Positions 24,953-34,971 of a stretch of DNA of 64,000 nt are shown here, piece by piece. A program made the position numbers and the translations under genes. The DNA is from Stenotrophomonas sp. SAU14A_NAIMI4_5 (GTDB taxonomy: Bacteria > Pseudomonadota > Gammaproteobacteria > Xanthomonadales > Xanthomonadaceae), in the NCBI RefSeq assembly GCF_003086795.1, contig NZ_CP026003.1:143430-207429 (forward strand), read 5' to 3'. Under the pieces are notes generated by a model. It ran no database searches. It saw only the letters and a program-made list of their open reading frames with translations, and was not told the DNA's origin. The stretch's first letter is position 1, and each line of letters starts with the position of its first letter.

Positions 24953-24971
24953 GCAGGGCTTGCAGCCCTGC
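24953..24971. repeat. Short hairpin GCAGGGC...GCCCTGC
   Basis: A 19-bp palindrome (GCAGGGCTTGCAGCCCTGC) about 130 bases upstream of the tldD block. The same hairpin recurs at 25777-25795 (inverted, with one loop change) and 32027-32045. In each case the larger hairpin elements described nearby follow a short GCAAC/GTTGC-rich spacer. It marks the edge of the repeat cluster that fills 24.9-25.8 kb, where no gene is seen. Confidence 0.7.
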
Positions 24972-25036
24972 ACCTGTTCAATGCAACGGCAACGGCCGAA
25001 GCAACAGCAACAGCGGCATTCCGTGGGCGGCGGGGC

Positions 25037-25124
25037 GGTGTGGGTGGGCAGGACACGCCGTAAACCCGTCCCTAGGGGCTCGTAGGCGCCATCCATGGCG
25101 CCAACGGTCCTGCCCACCCACACC
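25037..25124. repeat. Hairpin element C (88 bp)
   Basis: Perfect 18-bp terminal inverted repeats (GGTGTGGGTGGGCAGGAC) enclose a core with ACGCCGTAAACCC and a nested palindrome GTAGGCGCCATCCATGGCGC. The core is shared with element D (32503-32598) although the terminal repeats differ. Confidence 0.8.
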
Positions 25125-25150
25125 CCCCCACCCACGACAGATTCCGTGTG

Positions 25151-25474
25151 CTGTTGGTGGGTGCCGACCGTTGGTCGGCACATCTGTCGGGTATCGAATG
25201 AATTCATCCACGCATGGCGTGGCTCCACTGGGACGCGCGGCTGTTGGTAGGTGCCGACCGTTGGTCGGCACATCTGTCGGATATCGAATGAATTCATCCA
25301 CGCATGGCGTGGATCTACCGGGACGCGCGGCTGTTGGTGGGTGCCGACCGTTGGTCGGCACATCTGTCGGATATCGAATGAATTCATCCACGCATGGCGT
25401 GGATCTACCGGGACACGCGGCCGTTGGTAGGTGTCGACCTTGGTCGACACATCTGTCAGATATCGAAATTCATC
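25151..25474 (+). repeat. 90-bp tandem repeats, 3 full copies and a partial
   Basis: Units at 25151-25240, 25241-25330 and 25331-25420, each exactly 90 bp, then a divergent half-unit to about 25474. Each unit contains a SMAG-like hairpin (GTGCCGACC...GGTCGGCAC) and a second palindrome (ATCCACGCATGGCGTGGAT). Open frames through it are repeat artefacts. Confidence 0.9.
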
Positions 25475-25475
25475 T

Positions 25476-25514
25476 GGGGTCAGAGCCCGTTGCGAAGCAA
25501 CGGGATCCGACCCC
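25476..25514. repeat. GGGGTC-type palindromic element, copy 2
   Basis: GGGGTCAGAGCCCGTTGC followed by its inverted partner ending GGGATCCGACCCC, 39 bp. Confidence 0.8.
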
Positions 25515-25548
25515 TTGCCTTTCCGACAGGTCGCGGAAAACTGTCGAA

Positions 25549-25729
25549 GGCGGTGTGGGTCCGGTTGAGGGGGTGTGAGCCGCATGGGCCCGAGGCATGC
25601 CTCGGGCGGGTTGGGCAGGACGCCCAACCCCGGTCTTGCCGTGTGCGCAGGACAGCGCACACGAGCAAGCGGCGACCAAGCCCCCATGGATGGGTTTACG
25701 GCGTCCCCCTCAACCGGACCCACCCCGCC
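25549..25729 (-). repeat. Hairpin element A (181 bp)
   Basis: Bounded by 25-bp terminal inverted repeats (25549-25573 and 25705-25729, one mismatch) built on GGGTCCGGTTGAGGGGG. It contains nested palindromes, including CGAGGCATGCCTCG and GTGTGCGC...GCGCACAC. It is nearly identical, in reverse orientation, to element B at 32092-32346. Short open frames inside are not supported as genes. Confidence 0.85.
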
Positions 25730-25776
25730 AACCCTCAGGAAACCAGCTTTTGCCGTTGCCGTGGCTTGAAGCAGGT

Positions 25777-25795
25777 GCAGGGCTGCAAGCCCTGC
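25777..25795. repeat. Short hairpin GCAGGGC...GCCCTGC, inverted copy
   Basis: GCAGGGCTGCAAGCCCTGC, the inverted counterpart of 24953-24971. Together they bracket the roughly 840-bp repeat cluster. It lies 52 bases before the methyltransferase start. Confidence 0.7.
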
Positions 25796-25847
25796 CCAGA
25801 ACCCCCCCCTCGTGCACAATGGGCCGACCCCGCCTGGACGTTCCCCG

Positions 25848-26462
25848 ATGTCGAGCAAGCCGTATTCAGAAGCCTGCGAACGCAACCGCGAACCGATCGC
25901 GGCCGCGCTCGACCCATGGATGGGCGACCGGCATCGGGTGCTGGAAATCGGCAGCGGCACCGGCCAGCACGCGTCCTTCTTCGCCGAGCGCTGGCCGTGG
26001 CTGCGCTGGCAGCCCAGCGATCACCCGGACCACCTGCCCGGCATCGAGACCTGGCGCGCCGAGGCGGCGCTGCTCAATCTGCTGCCGCCCGTGGCGCTGC
26101 AGGTGGAACTGCCACCGGCACCGGGCCTGACCCTGCCCGAGGGCAGTTCCTTCGATGCGGCGTTCACTGCCAATACCCTGCACATCATGGGCTGGGAGCA
26201 CGTGCAGGCGCTGTTCGCCGCGCTGCCGCCGCTGCTGCGCCACGGTGCGCTGCTGGCGGCCTACGGCCCGTTCAACTACGGCGGGCGCTACACCAGCGAC
26301 AGCAACGCGCAGTTCGATGCCTGGCTGAAGGCGCGTGACCCGCGCAGCGGCATCCGCGATGTCGAAGCCGTGCAGGCGCTGGCCGAAGACAACGGCTTCA
26401 CCCGCCTGCGCGACGTGGCGATGCCGGCCAACAACCGCCTTCTGCTGTGGCGGTTGGGCTGA
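25848..26462 (+). CDS. DUF938 family SAM-dependent methyltransferase-like protein
   Basis: 204 aa, the normal length for the family. Starts MSSKPYSEACERNREPI, the conserved family opening, followed by the SAM-binding motif VLEIGSGTGQHASFFA, then SFDAAFTANTLHIMGWEHVQ and GPFNYGGRYTSDSNAQFDAW. The substrate is not known. An in-frame ATG 12 codons upstream would add residues derived from the repeat spacer, so I preferred the internal start. Confidence 0.9.
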   Translation: MSSKPYSEACERNREPIAAALDPWMGDRHRVLEIGSGTGQHASFFAERWPWLRWQPSDHPDHLPGIETWRAEAALLNLLPPVALQVELPPAPGLTLPEGSSFDAAFTANTLHIMGWEHVQALFAALPPLLRHGALLAAYGPFNYGGRYTSDSNAQFDAWLKARDPRSGIRDVEAVQALAEDNGFTRLRDVAMPANNRLLLWRLG

Positions 26463-26469
26463 ACCACCG

Positions 26470-26530
26470 GTAGTGCCGGCCGCTGGCCGGCAACCGATTG
26501 CCTGGGGGATGCCGGCCAGTGGCCGGCACT
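26470..26530. repeat. Inverted pair of SMAG-type REPs
   Basis: Forward copy 26470-26492 and reverse copy 26510-26530 fill the gap between two convergent genes, as at 4870-4926. Confidence 0.82.
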
Positions 26531-26534
26531 CCCT

Positions 26535-29500
26535 TCAAGCTACCTGCACGATGTGCAGCGCCTTCGGGTTGCGCCACTGCGCCAGCAGCGCAGCCTCGCG
26601 CGCCTTGGCCTGTTCGTAGTGCGCTTCCTTGACGTGGCCGAAGCCGCGGATGTGCTCGGGCACGCTGGCGATTTCCACGGCCAGGGCCAGGCGTCCGTCT
26701 TCCAGACCTTCCAGCAGCTGCTGCACGGTGGCTTCGTAATCGGCGATCAGCTGGCGCTCCATGCGCCGCTCTTCGGTACGGCCGAACACATCCAAGCGGC
26801 CGCCGCGCAGGAACTTCAGCTTGGCCAGCAGGCCGAAGGCCTTGAACATCCACGGGCCGTACTCCTTCTTCAGCAGGCGGCCCTGCTCATCCTTCTTCGC
26901 GAACAGCGGCGGCGCCAGGTGGAAGCGCAGCTGGTAGTCGCCCTCGAACTGCTGCTGCAGGCGGCGCTGGAAGTCGCCGCTGGTGTACAGGCGGGCCACT
27001 TCGTACTCGTCCTTGTAGGCCATCAGCTTGAACAGGTAGCGGGCCACGGTCTCGGTCAGCGCGGTGGAGCCACCGATGCGCTCGGCTTCGGCCGCACGCA
27101 CGCGCTCGACCAGGCTGCGGTAGCGGTTGGCATAGGCGGCGTCCTGGTACTCGACCAGGAACGCGGCGCGGCGCTCGATCATTTCGTCCAGCGAACGCGA
27201 CAGGCGCGCGTCGTCCAGCGGCAGGAAGGCCACCTCGCCACCATGCGAGGGCAGGCCGCGCAGCTCGCGCTCGTCGGCGGTGTTGCGCGGTGCGGCGGTG
27301 GCGCCCCATTCGTTGCCTTCCCACTCGCCCGGCGGCAGCGGGTGCAGCGGGCCCGGGGTGGATTCGGTATCGGTATGGCGGTTGCGCACCAGGCCGGCGG
27401 CCTGCTGCACGGCCTGCGGGTCGACCACGGCCAGGCGGCCCCAGGCGAAGGCCTGCTGGTTCATCGCCACGGCCGCGCCGTTCAGTTCGATGGCACGCAT
27501 CAGCGAGTCGAACGACAGCGGCACCAGGCCGTGCTGCCACGCGTAGCCGAGGATGAACAGGTTGGCGGCGATGGCATCGCCCAGCAGCGCGGTGGCCAGC
27601 TGGGTGGCGTCGAGCTGCAGCGGCTCCTGGCCGCCCAGTGCCACGCGCACGCCGGCCACGATGTCGGCGGCGGGGAACTGCATGTCCGGGCGCGTGGTGA
27701 AGGTGCCCGGCATCGCTTCATAGGTGTTGAGCACCACCTGCGAACGGCCGGCGCGGACCTTCGACAGCGCCCAGTAATCGTTCACCACCACCATGTCGCA
27801 GCCCAGCACCAAGTCGGCCTCACCGGCGGCGATGCGCACGGCGTGGATGTCGTCCGGGCGACGGGCGATGCGGATATGCGTGGTCACCGCGCCACCCTTC
27901 TGCGCCAGGCCGGTCTGGTCGAGCACGCTTGCGCCCTTGCCTTCCAGATGGCCGGCCATGCCCAGCAGGGCACCGATGGTCACCACGCCGGTGCCGCCGA
28001 CGCCGGTGATCAGGATGTTCCAGGGCTGTTCCAGCGTGCCGCGGATGGTCGGCGCCGGCAGGTTGTCCAGCAGGGTGGAAGCATCGCGCTTGCTACCCTT
28101 GCGCGGCTGGCCACCGTGCACGGTGACGAAGCTCGGGCAGAAACCGTTCACGCAGGAATAGTCCTTGTTGCAGTTGGACTGGTCGATCTCGCGCTTGCGC
28201 CCGAACTCGGTTTCCTTCGGCAGCACCGAGACGCAGAAGCTCTTCTTGCCGCAGTCGCCGCAGCCTTCGCAGACCAGCGAATTGATCAGCACGCGCTTCT
28301 GCGGGTCTTCCAGCTTGCCGCGCTTGCGGCGGCGACGCTTTTCGGTGGCGCAGGTCTGTTCGTAGATCAGGATCGAAACACCCTTTACTTCGCGCAGGCG
28401 CTTCTGCACGGCGTCCAGTTCACTGCGGTCGTGGAACTCGACGTCGCTGGGGAAATGTTCGCGCTGGCCGGTCCACTTGCCGATGTTGTCCGACAGCACC
28501 ACGATGGTGTGGATGCCTTCGGCGCGCATCTGCCTGGCGATGTCCGGCACGCTCAGCGGGCCGTCCACCGGCTGGCCGCCGGTCATCGCCACCGCATCGT
28601 TGTAGAGGATCTTGTAGGTGATGTTGACGCCGGCCGCGACCGCCTGGCGGATCGCCAGCGAGCCGCTGTGGAAATAGGTGCCGTCGCCCAGGTTCTGGAA
28701 CACGTGCGGGGTATCGGTGAACGGCGCCTGCCCGGCCCATGTCACGCCTTCGCCGCCCATGTGGGTGAAGGTGTCGGTGCTGCGGTCCATCCAGGTCACC
28801 ATGTAATGGCAACCGATGCCGGCCAGTGCACGCGAGCCTTCCGGCACCTGGGTGGAGGTGTTGTGCGGGCAGCCCGAGCAGTAATGCGGCACGCGCGGGA
28901 AGCTGGCGCGCGGCAACGCAAGCTCGGCTTCCTTTTCCTGCATCCACTGCAGGCGCTGTTCGATCGATTCGTTGTTGAAGAACTTCTGGATGCGGCGGCC
29001 GATCACGCCGGCGATGGTGGCCGGGGTCAGTTCGCCGGTGGACGGCAGGATCCATTCGCCGCTCTCGTCGTACTTGCCGACGATGGACGGGCGCTGGCCC
29101 CAGCTGACCGGCCAGTTGAAGAACTGCTCCTTCATCTGGCGCTCGATGAAGGCACGCTTCTCCTCCACCACGATGATGTCTTCCAGGCCCTGCGCGAAGC
29201 GCGCGATGCCTTCCGGCTCCAGCGGCCAGGTCATGCCGACCTTGTACACGCGGATGCCGATGTCGGCGCACGCGGCTTCGTCCAGGCCCAGGTATTCCAG
29301 CGCCTGCAGCACGTCCAGGTAGCTCTTGCCGGTGGTCACGATGCCCAGCCGCGCGCGCGGCGCATCCATCACCACCTTGTCGATGCCGTTGGCGCGGGCA
29401 AAGGCCTGCGCGGCCTTCACCGCATAGCGGTGCAGGCGCATTTCCTGGTCCAGCGGCGGGTCCGGCCAGCGGATGTTGAGGCCGCCGCTGGGCATGTCGA

Positions 29501-30221
29501 AGTCTTCCGGCAGCACGATGCGCCGCGCCAGCGGATCGACCTCGACCGAGGCCGAGGATTCCACCGTCTCGGCGATGGTCTTGAAGCCGACCCAGCGCCC
29601 GGTGTAACGGCTCATCGCCCAGCCCAGCAGGCCCATGTCGAGGATGTCCTGCACGCCGGCCGGGTTCAGCACCGGCATCATCGCGCTGACGAATTCGTCT
29701 TCGCTGCCATGCGGCAGGGTCGAGCTGCGGCAGGCATGGTCATCGGCGGCCAGGGCCAGCACGCCGCCGTGGCGCGAGGTGCCGGCCGCATTGGCATGCT
29801 TGAACACGTCGCCGCAGCGGTCCACGCCCGGGCCCTTGCCGTACCACATGCCGAACACGCCCTGCACGTTGGCGCCTGGGAACAGGTTGGTCTGCTGCGT
29901 GCCCCACACCATGGTGGCGCCCAGGTCCTCGTTGAGGCCGGGGGTGAACTTCACCTTGGCCGCTTCCAGGTGCTTGCGCGCGCGCCACAGCTCCAGGTCG
30001 AAGCCACCCAGCGGGCTGCCGCGGTAGCCACTGACGAAGCCGGCGCTGTCGATGCCTTCGTGCGCATCGCGCAGGCGCTGCATCAGCGGCAGCCGGACCA
30101 GTGCCTGCACGCCACTCAGGTAGATCCGCCCCTCGTTGCGGGTGTACTTGTGGTCGAGCGTGTAATCACGGTCGATCAGGTCGGCGGAAGAGGGCGAAGT
30201 GAGTTGCGCGGTACTGGTCAT
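26535..30221 (-). CDS. Indolepyruvate/2-oxoacid:ferredoxin oxidoreductase, fused
   Basis: 1228 aa. The single-chain form of an iron-sulfur, thiamine-diphosphate enzyme that decarboxylates 2-oxo acids and passes electrons to ferredoxin. In order: a pyrimidine-binding/core part (about 20-380), a thiamine-diphosphate part with GIGCHYMVTWMDR (about 400-620), Cys-rich iron-sulfur motifs (VCEGCGDCG, then SNCNKDYSCVNGFC, about 640-690), and a gamma domain (ITGVGGTGVVTIGALLGMAG onward). A C-terminal extension of about 200 residues is typical of proteobacterial members. It stands alone on its strand, so the substrate (aromatic or branched-chain 2-oxo acids) cannot be set by context. ATG at 30221 chosen; the open frame continues 9 codons. 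Confidence 0.93.
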   Translation of the reverse strand: MTSTAQLTSPSSADLIDRDYTLDHKYTRNEGRIYLSGVQALVRLPLMQRLRDAHEGIDSAGFVSGYRGSPLGGFDLELWRARKHLEAAKVKFTPGLNEDLGATMVWGTQQTNLFPGANVQGVFGMWYGKGPGVDRCGDVFKHANAAGTSRHGGVLALAADDHACRSSTLPHGSEDEFVSAMMPVLNPAGVQDILDMGLLGWAMSRYTGRWVGFKTIAETVESSASVEVDPLARRIVLPEDFDMPSGGLNIRWPDPPLDQEMRLHRYAVKAAQAFARANGIDKVVMDAPRARLGIVTTGKSYLDVLQALEYLGLDEAACADIGIRVYKVGMTWPLEPEGIARFAQGLEDIIVVEEKRAFIERQMKEQFFNWPVSWGQRPSIVGKYDESGEWILPSTGELTPATIAGVIGRRIQKFFNNESIEQRLQWMQEKEAELALPRASFPRVPHYCSGCPHNTSTQVPEGSRALAGIGCHYMVTWMDRSTDTFTHMGGEGVTWAGQAPFTDTPHVFQNLGDGTYFHSGSLAIRQAVAAGVNITYKILYNDAVAMTGGQPVDGPLSVPDIARQMRAEGIHTIVVLSDNIGKWTGQREHFPSDVEFHDRSELDAVQKRLREVKGVSILIYEQTCATEKRRRRKRGKLEDPQKRVLINSLVCEGCGDCGKKSFCVSVLPKETEFGRKREIDQSNCNKDYSCVNGFCPSFVTVHGGQPRKGSKRDASTLLDNLPAPTIRGTLEQPWNILITGVGGTGVVTIGALLGMAGHLEGKGASVLDQTGLAQKGGAVTTHIRIARRPDDIHAVRIAAGEADLVLGCDMVVVNDYWALSKVRAGRSQVVLNTYEAMPGTFTTRPDMQFPAADIVAGVRVALGGQEPLQLDATQLATALLGDAIAANLFILGYAWQHGLVPLSFDSLMRAIELNGAAVAMNQQAFAWGRLAVVDPQAVQQAAGLVRNRHTDTESTPGPLHPLPPGEWEGNEWGATAAPRNTADERELRGLPSHGGEVAFLPLDDARLSRSLDEMIERRAAFLVEYQDAAYANRYRSLVERVRAAEAERIGGSTALTETVARYLFKLMAYKDEYEVARLYTSGDFQRRLQQQFEGDYQLRFHLAPPLFAKKDEQGRLLKKEYGPWMFKAFGLLAKLKFLRGGRLDVFGRTEERRMERQLIADYEATVQQLLEGLEDGRLALAVEIASVPEHIRGFGHVKEAHYEQAKAREAALLAQWRNPKALHIVQVA

Positions 30222-30389
30222 GGCTGGCCCGGTAGGATCGGCTGGCACCGGCCGCGTGCGGGCACGCGGCGGGAAAGGCGCGAATTGTAACAGTGGGGCC
30301 CGGAAGGCCCGGCACTCGCATCGGCGGCCTTGCTGGGGTTAGGATCGGGGGGAGAGGGGAGGTTGGTGTTTCAACCCGGGGGAAATTTG

Positions 30390-31025
30390 ATGTCAGTTGC
30401 AGGACAGTTCCTGGCCGGCGTGCTGCTGGTCTCGAGCGCGGCCGCCGCATGGGCGGCACCGGCATTGCCGGCACCGCAGGAATTCTATTTCGACAATGAT
30501 GCTGCCGCCGCACCGATCATCGTAGTGGGTGGCGCCGGCGAGGACCTGATCGCGCAGCTGCTGAAGCAGCGCGAGCGGGGCCGCAAGAGCCTGGAGGCCA
30601 CCGCACAGCTGGCGTCGGTGGCCATCGCGCAGGGGCGGGCGGAAGTGGGAAACCAGCTCTACCACGAAGCCATGACCGAAGCGCCCATCCAGAGCATCCT
30701 GGGCCGCAGCGTGCGCTGGAACTACGGCTGGGACCTGCTGCGGCAGGGCCAGGCGCTTGCCGCGCTGGAACAGTGGCAGTCGGTGGCCAACAACCTGCGC
30801 AGCAATGCCGCGTGGATTCCGCCCACCTACGCGCTGGCGTTGTGGCGGGCCGGCCAGCAGCAGGAGGCGGTGAAGTGGTACGCCGCCGCCGTGCGCACCG
30901 AGCCGACCCAGTGGAACGACAGCAGCCGTTACCCGGAGCTGCTGCCGGCCTGGCGCGATGACGAGCGCGCCAGCCTGGCGGAAGTGCAGCAGGCCTGGGC
31001 CTCGGCGCCGCCGGCCTGGCCGTGA
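30390..31025 (+). CDS. Exported TPR-like protein, 211 aa
   Basis: Signal peptide (VAGQFLAGVLLVSSAAAAWA) then a mature helical protein with two or so tetratricopeptide-like units (VRWNYGWDLLRQGQALAALE; ALALWRAGQQQEAVKWYAAA). The start has a GGGGGAAATTTG leader. Divergent from the oxidoreductase; no evident partner. Probably periplasmic; function unknown. Confidence 0.75.
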   Translation: MSVAGQFLAGVLLVSSAAAAWAAPALPAPQEFYFDNDAAAAPIIVVGGAGEDLIAQLLKQRERGRKSLEATAQLASVAIAQGRAEVGNQLYHEAMTEAPIQSILGRSVRWNYGWDLLRQGQALAALEQWQSVANNLRSNAAWIPPTYALALWRAGQQQEAVKWYAAAVRTEPTQWNDSSRYPELLPAWRDDERASLAEVQQAWASAPPAWP

Positions 31026-31110
31026 GGCATGACCGCAGGCGCTTGCCGCCTGCGGTACTGCATCGCACAATCCAACGCGTCGCAGGCGTGTGCCTGAGGG
31101 GGAGCCACCC

Positions 31111-32016
31111 ATGGCCTTCGATGCGTTCGCCCTGATCCTGGCCATGCTCGGGCTGGGCATGCTGTTTGCCCGCCTGCGCGCGTTGCCGGACAACGCCGCC
31201 GAGACGCTCAACAAAGTGGTGCTGTACGTCTGTCTGCCCGCGGCGGTGCTGACCTACGTGCCTCGCCTGCAGCTGGATGCCAGCCTGCTGGGGCTGATGG
31301 CCACGCCGTGGCTGCTGATGCTGGCCACCTGGGCGCTGGTCAGCCTGGCCACGCGCGTGTTCGGCTTCGCCCGCGACGTACACGCGGTGCTGCTGATCTG
31401 CGTGGCCCTGGCCAACTCCAGCTTCATCGGCTACCCGATGGTGCGCGCGTTGCTGGGCGACGCCGCCTTGCCCTATGCGGTGGTCTACGACCAGTTCGGC
31501 ACCTTCCTGCTGCTGTCCACCTTCGGTCTGCTGGTGCTGGCGCGTTACAGCGGCGACCGCCCGCCGACGGCGCTGCAGGTGCTGGGCCGCATCGGCCGCT
31601 TCCCGCCGCTGTGGGCGCTGCTGTTCGCGCTGCTGCTGATGCCGGCGCAGCCGCCGTCGTGGATTGGCACGGCATTGAAGCAGCTGGCCGACGCGATGCT
31701 GCCGCTGGTGATGCTGGCGGTCGGGCTGTCGATCCAGCTGCGCCTGCGCCGCGAGGAGCTGCGTCCGCTGGCGGTGGGCCTGCTGCTGAAGCTGCTGGTG
31801 CTGCCGGCGCTGGCGTTGCCGCTGTCGTGGGCGCTGGGCATGCAGGGGCTGATGCTGAAGGCCAACGTTCTTGAGTCTGCGATGCCGACGATGATCACTG
31901 CCGCCGCGCTGGCGATCTCGCATCGGCTGGCGCCGCGGTTGGCGGCCGCGCTGGTCGGCTACGGCATCGTGCTGTCACTGCTGACACTTCCCGCCTGGAT
32001 GTGGGTGTTGGGGTGA
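31111..32016 (+). CDS. AEC family transporter
   Basis: 301 aa, about ten membrane helices in two halves, as in the auxin-efflux-carrier/malonate transporter family. Visible conserved stretches are ETLNKVVLYVCLPAAVLTYV near the start, NSSFIGYPMVRALLG in the middle and NVLESAMPTMITAAALA near the end. Start ATG follows GAGGGGGAGCC. The substrate is not predictable. The hairpin at 32027-32045, 11 bases after the stop, may end the transcript. Confidence 0.9.
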   Translation: MAFDAFALILAMLGLGMLFARLRALPDNAAETLNKVVLYVCLPAAVLTYVPRLQLDASLLGLMATPWLLMLATWALVSLATRVFGFARDVHAVLLICVALANSSFIGYPMVRALLGDAALPYAVVYDQFGTFLLLSTFGLLVLARYSGDRPPTALQVLGRIGRFPPLWALLFALLLMPAQPPSWIGTALKQLADAMLPLVMLAVGLSIQLRLRREELRPLAVGLLLKLLVLPALALPLSWALGMQGLMLKANVLESAMPTMITAAALAISHRLAPRLAAALVGYGIVLSLLTLPAWMWVLG

Positions 32017-32026
32017 GGGTTTATCT

Positions 32027-32045
32027 GCAGGGCTTGCAGCCCTGC
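32027..32045 (+). repeat. Short hairpin GCAGGGC...GCCCTGC, third copy
   Basis: GCAGGGCTTGCAGCCCTGC, identical to 24953-24971, 11 bases after the transporter stop. No T-tract follows. Confidence 0.7.
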
Positions 32046-32091
32046 ACCCGCCGAAGCAACAGCAACGGCAACGGCGTGCTATCCGTGGGAT

Positions 32092-32346
32092 GGCGGGGTG
32101 GGTCCGGTTGAGGGGGACGCCGTAAACCCCCAGACCGGCCCAGCCGCTGGCGGCTGTGCGTTCGGGCGCTTGCGAAGCAGTGCTTCGCAAGCAAAGCGCC
32201 CTCACCCATGGGGGCTTGGTCGCGGCTTGCTCGTGTGCGCTTTCCTGCGCACACGGCAAGACCGGGGTTGGGCGTCCTGCCCAACCCGCCCGAGGCATGC
32301 CTCGGGCCCATGCCGCTCACACCCCCTCAACCGGACCCACCCCGCC
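32092..32346 (+). repeat. Hairpin element B (255 bp)
   Basis: Perfect 25-bp terminal inverted repeats (32092-32116 and 32322-32346). The body matches the reverse complement of element A (25549-25729) with about 70 extra bases. The extra part contains a strong hairpin at about 32164-32201 on GCTTGCGAAGCA. No gene is seen between 32017 and 32684. Confidence 0.85.
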
Positions 32347-32402
32347 TTCGACAGACTTCCGCGATCTGTCAGAACTTGCAGCTGTTGGTGCCAGCTGCTG
32401 TT

Positions 32403-32428
32403 GGTGGGTGCCGACCGTTGGTCGGCAC
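32403..32428 (+). repeat. SMAG-like hairpin
   Basis: GGTGGGTGCCGACC followed by GTT and GGTCGGCAC, the same unit found in the arrays at 25151, 52039 and 63951. Confidence 0.75.
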
Positions 32429-32502
32429 AGAGCGAAGCGATCGGCTCTTGATCTTCTTTTTTCTCTTCCGTGGCTGACCGCACACGGAAACTGTCAGGGG
32501 TC

Positions 32503-32598
32503 GGGCGGGTTGGGTTCGCGGGACCGCAGGCGCCATGGATGGCGCCTACGAGCCCCCAGGGATGGGTTTACGGCGTGTACCGCGAACCCAACCCGCCC
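32503..32598 (-). repeat. Hairpin element D (96 bp)
   Basis: Perfect 19-bp terminal inverted repeats (GGGCGGGTTGGGTTCGCGG) around the same core as element C in reverse orientation (GGCGCCATGGATGGCGCCTA, then GGGATGGGTTTACGGCGT). Confidence 0.8.
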
Positions 32599-32684
32599 GG
32601 CCCAGCTCACAATGCCAGTCGACCAACAGTCGACTTTACCCAACCGCCAGCCACGAGGGGCTCCGCCGTTGGCCGAAAACCCCC

Positions 32685-34169
32685 TCAGTCGTCCGCAGAC
32701 ACCGTCCGCCCCGACGCCCACTCGCGCAATGCCGCCACCTGCTCGGCCATCAACACCGACAACGGCCGCGTCGCGCGGATCTCGGTCATCAGCAGCTCGG
32801 TATCCAGCGGCCGCCCCTCGGCATGCGCCGAATACAGCCCCGCCACGATCGCCTGCTCGATCTCCGCGCCGGAGAACCCGTTCGCCGCCGCTGCCAGCGC
32901 CGGCAGCGCGAAATCATCCGCGTTGAGCTGGCGCCGGCCCAGGTGCAGCCGCAGCAGCTCCACCCGCACGTCCGGTGGCGGCAGGTCGACGAAGAAGATC
33001 TCGTCGAAGCGGCCCTTGCGCAGCAGTTCGGCCGGCAGCTCGTGCACCTGGTTGGCGGTGGCCACGATGAACACCGGCGCCTTGCGCTCGGCCATCCAGG
33101 TCAGCAGGTGGCCCAGCACGCGGCGCGATACGCCGCCGTCGTCGCCACCGCTGGCCAGGCCCTTCTCGATCTCGTCCATCCACAGCACGCACGGGGCCAG
33201 CTGCTCGGCCGAGGCCAGGGCCTGGCGCAGGTTGGCTTCGGTCTCGCCGTGGTACTTGTTGTACAGCGCGCCCACGTCCAGGCGCAGCAGCGGCACGCCG
33301 AAGCCGGCGGCGGTGGCCTTGGCCAGCATCGACTTGCCGCAGCCCTGCACGCCCAGCAGCAGCATGCCGCGCGGCGGGTCCAGGCCGGCCGGGGCGGAGC
33401 CGGCGATGAAGGCGACCCGGCGCTGGTTGATCCAGCGCTTCAGCCGGTTGGCACCGGCCACGTCGCCGAAGCGCGCGCTGTCATGTTCGAAGAACAGGTG
33501 GCCGCTGCGGTTGAGCAGCTCGAACTTCAGCCGCGCCAGCTGCGGCAGGTCGTCGTCGCGCAGCGCGCCGTCGGCATAGATCAGCTGGCGGGCGATGCGC
33601 CGGGCATCGACCAGGCTCAGGCCCTGCAGGTTCTTCAGGATCTTCTTGACCGCTTCGCTGTCCACTTCCACCCGGCGGCCGCCATGCTCGCGGGCATAGG
33701 CGTCGGCCTCTTCGCGCAGCATCTTCAGCAGGGCGTTGGCATCGGGCAGGCGCGGGTTGAAGCGCACCGCCAGCGCTTCCAGTTCGGCCGGCAGCTCGAC
33801 CTTGGCGCCGATCAGCACCAGTACGTGCGGCTGGCTGTGACGGCGCTGGATCAGGTCGCGCAGCGCACGCTGGTGGCTGGCGTAACCGAGGTAGGGGTGG
33901 AAATCGAGCAGCAGGTAGATGCCGCGCTGTTCGGCCTGGCGGATCATCTGCAGGGCGGCGCTGGCGTCGGGCGGGCCGATCGCATCGTCCTCGCGCTCCA
34001 GGTCGATGCGGCGCAGGCCCTCGGTGATCGACCAGCGGTGCAGGGCACGCCAGACATGCATCAGCGTCTGCCGGAACAGTTCGACGATGCGACCCTCGTC
34101 CTGGGTCTCGATGACGATCAGGGGGGTGTTGGCGCGGATCAATGCGCTCAGGTCCTGCAGTTCGCTCAT
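32685..34169 (-). CDS. Ycf46-like AAA ATPase
   Basis: 494 aa. The N-terminal half is a P-loop-less ATPase-like domain beginning [20 protein letters not shown] (acidic ETQDE follows). The C-terminal half is a full AAA domain: Walker [13 protein letters not shown] (about residue 273), Walker [11 protein letters not shown], sensor [10 protein letters not shown] and Arg finger region RKGRFDE. This matches the Ycf46 group first named from plastids and cyanobacteria; the cellular role in proteobacteria is not established. Single gene, divergent from parA across about 120 bp. Confidence 0.88.
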   Translation of the reverse strand: MSELQDLSALIRANTPLIVIETQDEGRIVELFRQTLMHVWRALHRWSITEGLRRIDLEREDDAIGPPDASAALQMIRQAEQRGIYLLLDFHPYLGYASHQRALRDLIQRRHSQPHVLVLIGAKVELPAELEALAVRFNPRLPDANALLKMLREEADAYAREHGGRRVEVDSEAVKKILKNLQGLSLVDARRIARQLIYADGALRDDDLPQLARLKFELLNRSGHLFFEHDSARFGDVAGANRLKRWINQRRVAFIAGSAPAGLDPPRGMLLLGVQGCGKSMLAKATAAGFGVPLLRLDVGALYNKYHGETEANLRQALASAEQLAPCVLWMDEIEKGLASGGDDGGVSRRVLGHLLTWMAERKAPVFIVATANQVHELPAELLRKGRFDEIFFVDLPPPDVRVELLRLHLGRRQLNADDFALPALAAAANGFSGAEIEQAIVAGLYSAHAEGRPLDTELLMTEIRATRPLSVLMAEQVAALREWASGRTVSADD

Positions 34170-34220
34170 GCCGGTTCGATCCTTCGGGAGCGCAACGATA
34201 GCAAAGCCGATGCGGATTGA

Positions 34221-34922
<702 letters not shown>

Positions 34923-34971
34923 CGCGTACGTCACCCTTTGTGCTGCACCCTCACTTTCATGGAACCTCGCG

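Noticed and set aside
25151..25474. CRISPR array
   Set aside because: The whole 90-bp unit is repeated with no unique spacers, and no cas genes are present.
25394..26338. Open frames running through the repeat spacer into the methyltransferase
   Set aside because: They consist of translated palindromes, recur wherever the repeat occurs, and lack a ribosome site.
26553..30290. 1245-codon open frame antisense to the oxidoreductase
   Set aside because: Same artefact; the minus strand carries the recognisable enzyme.
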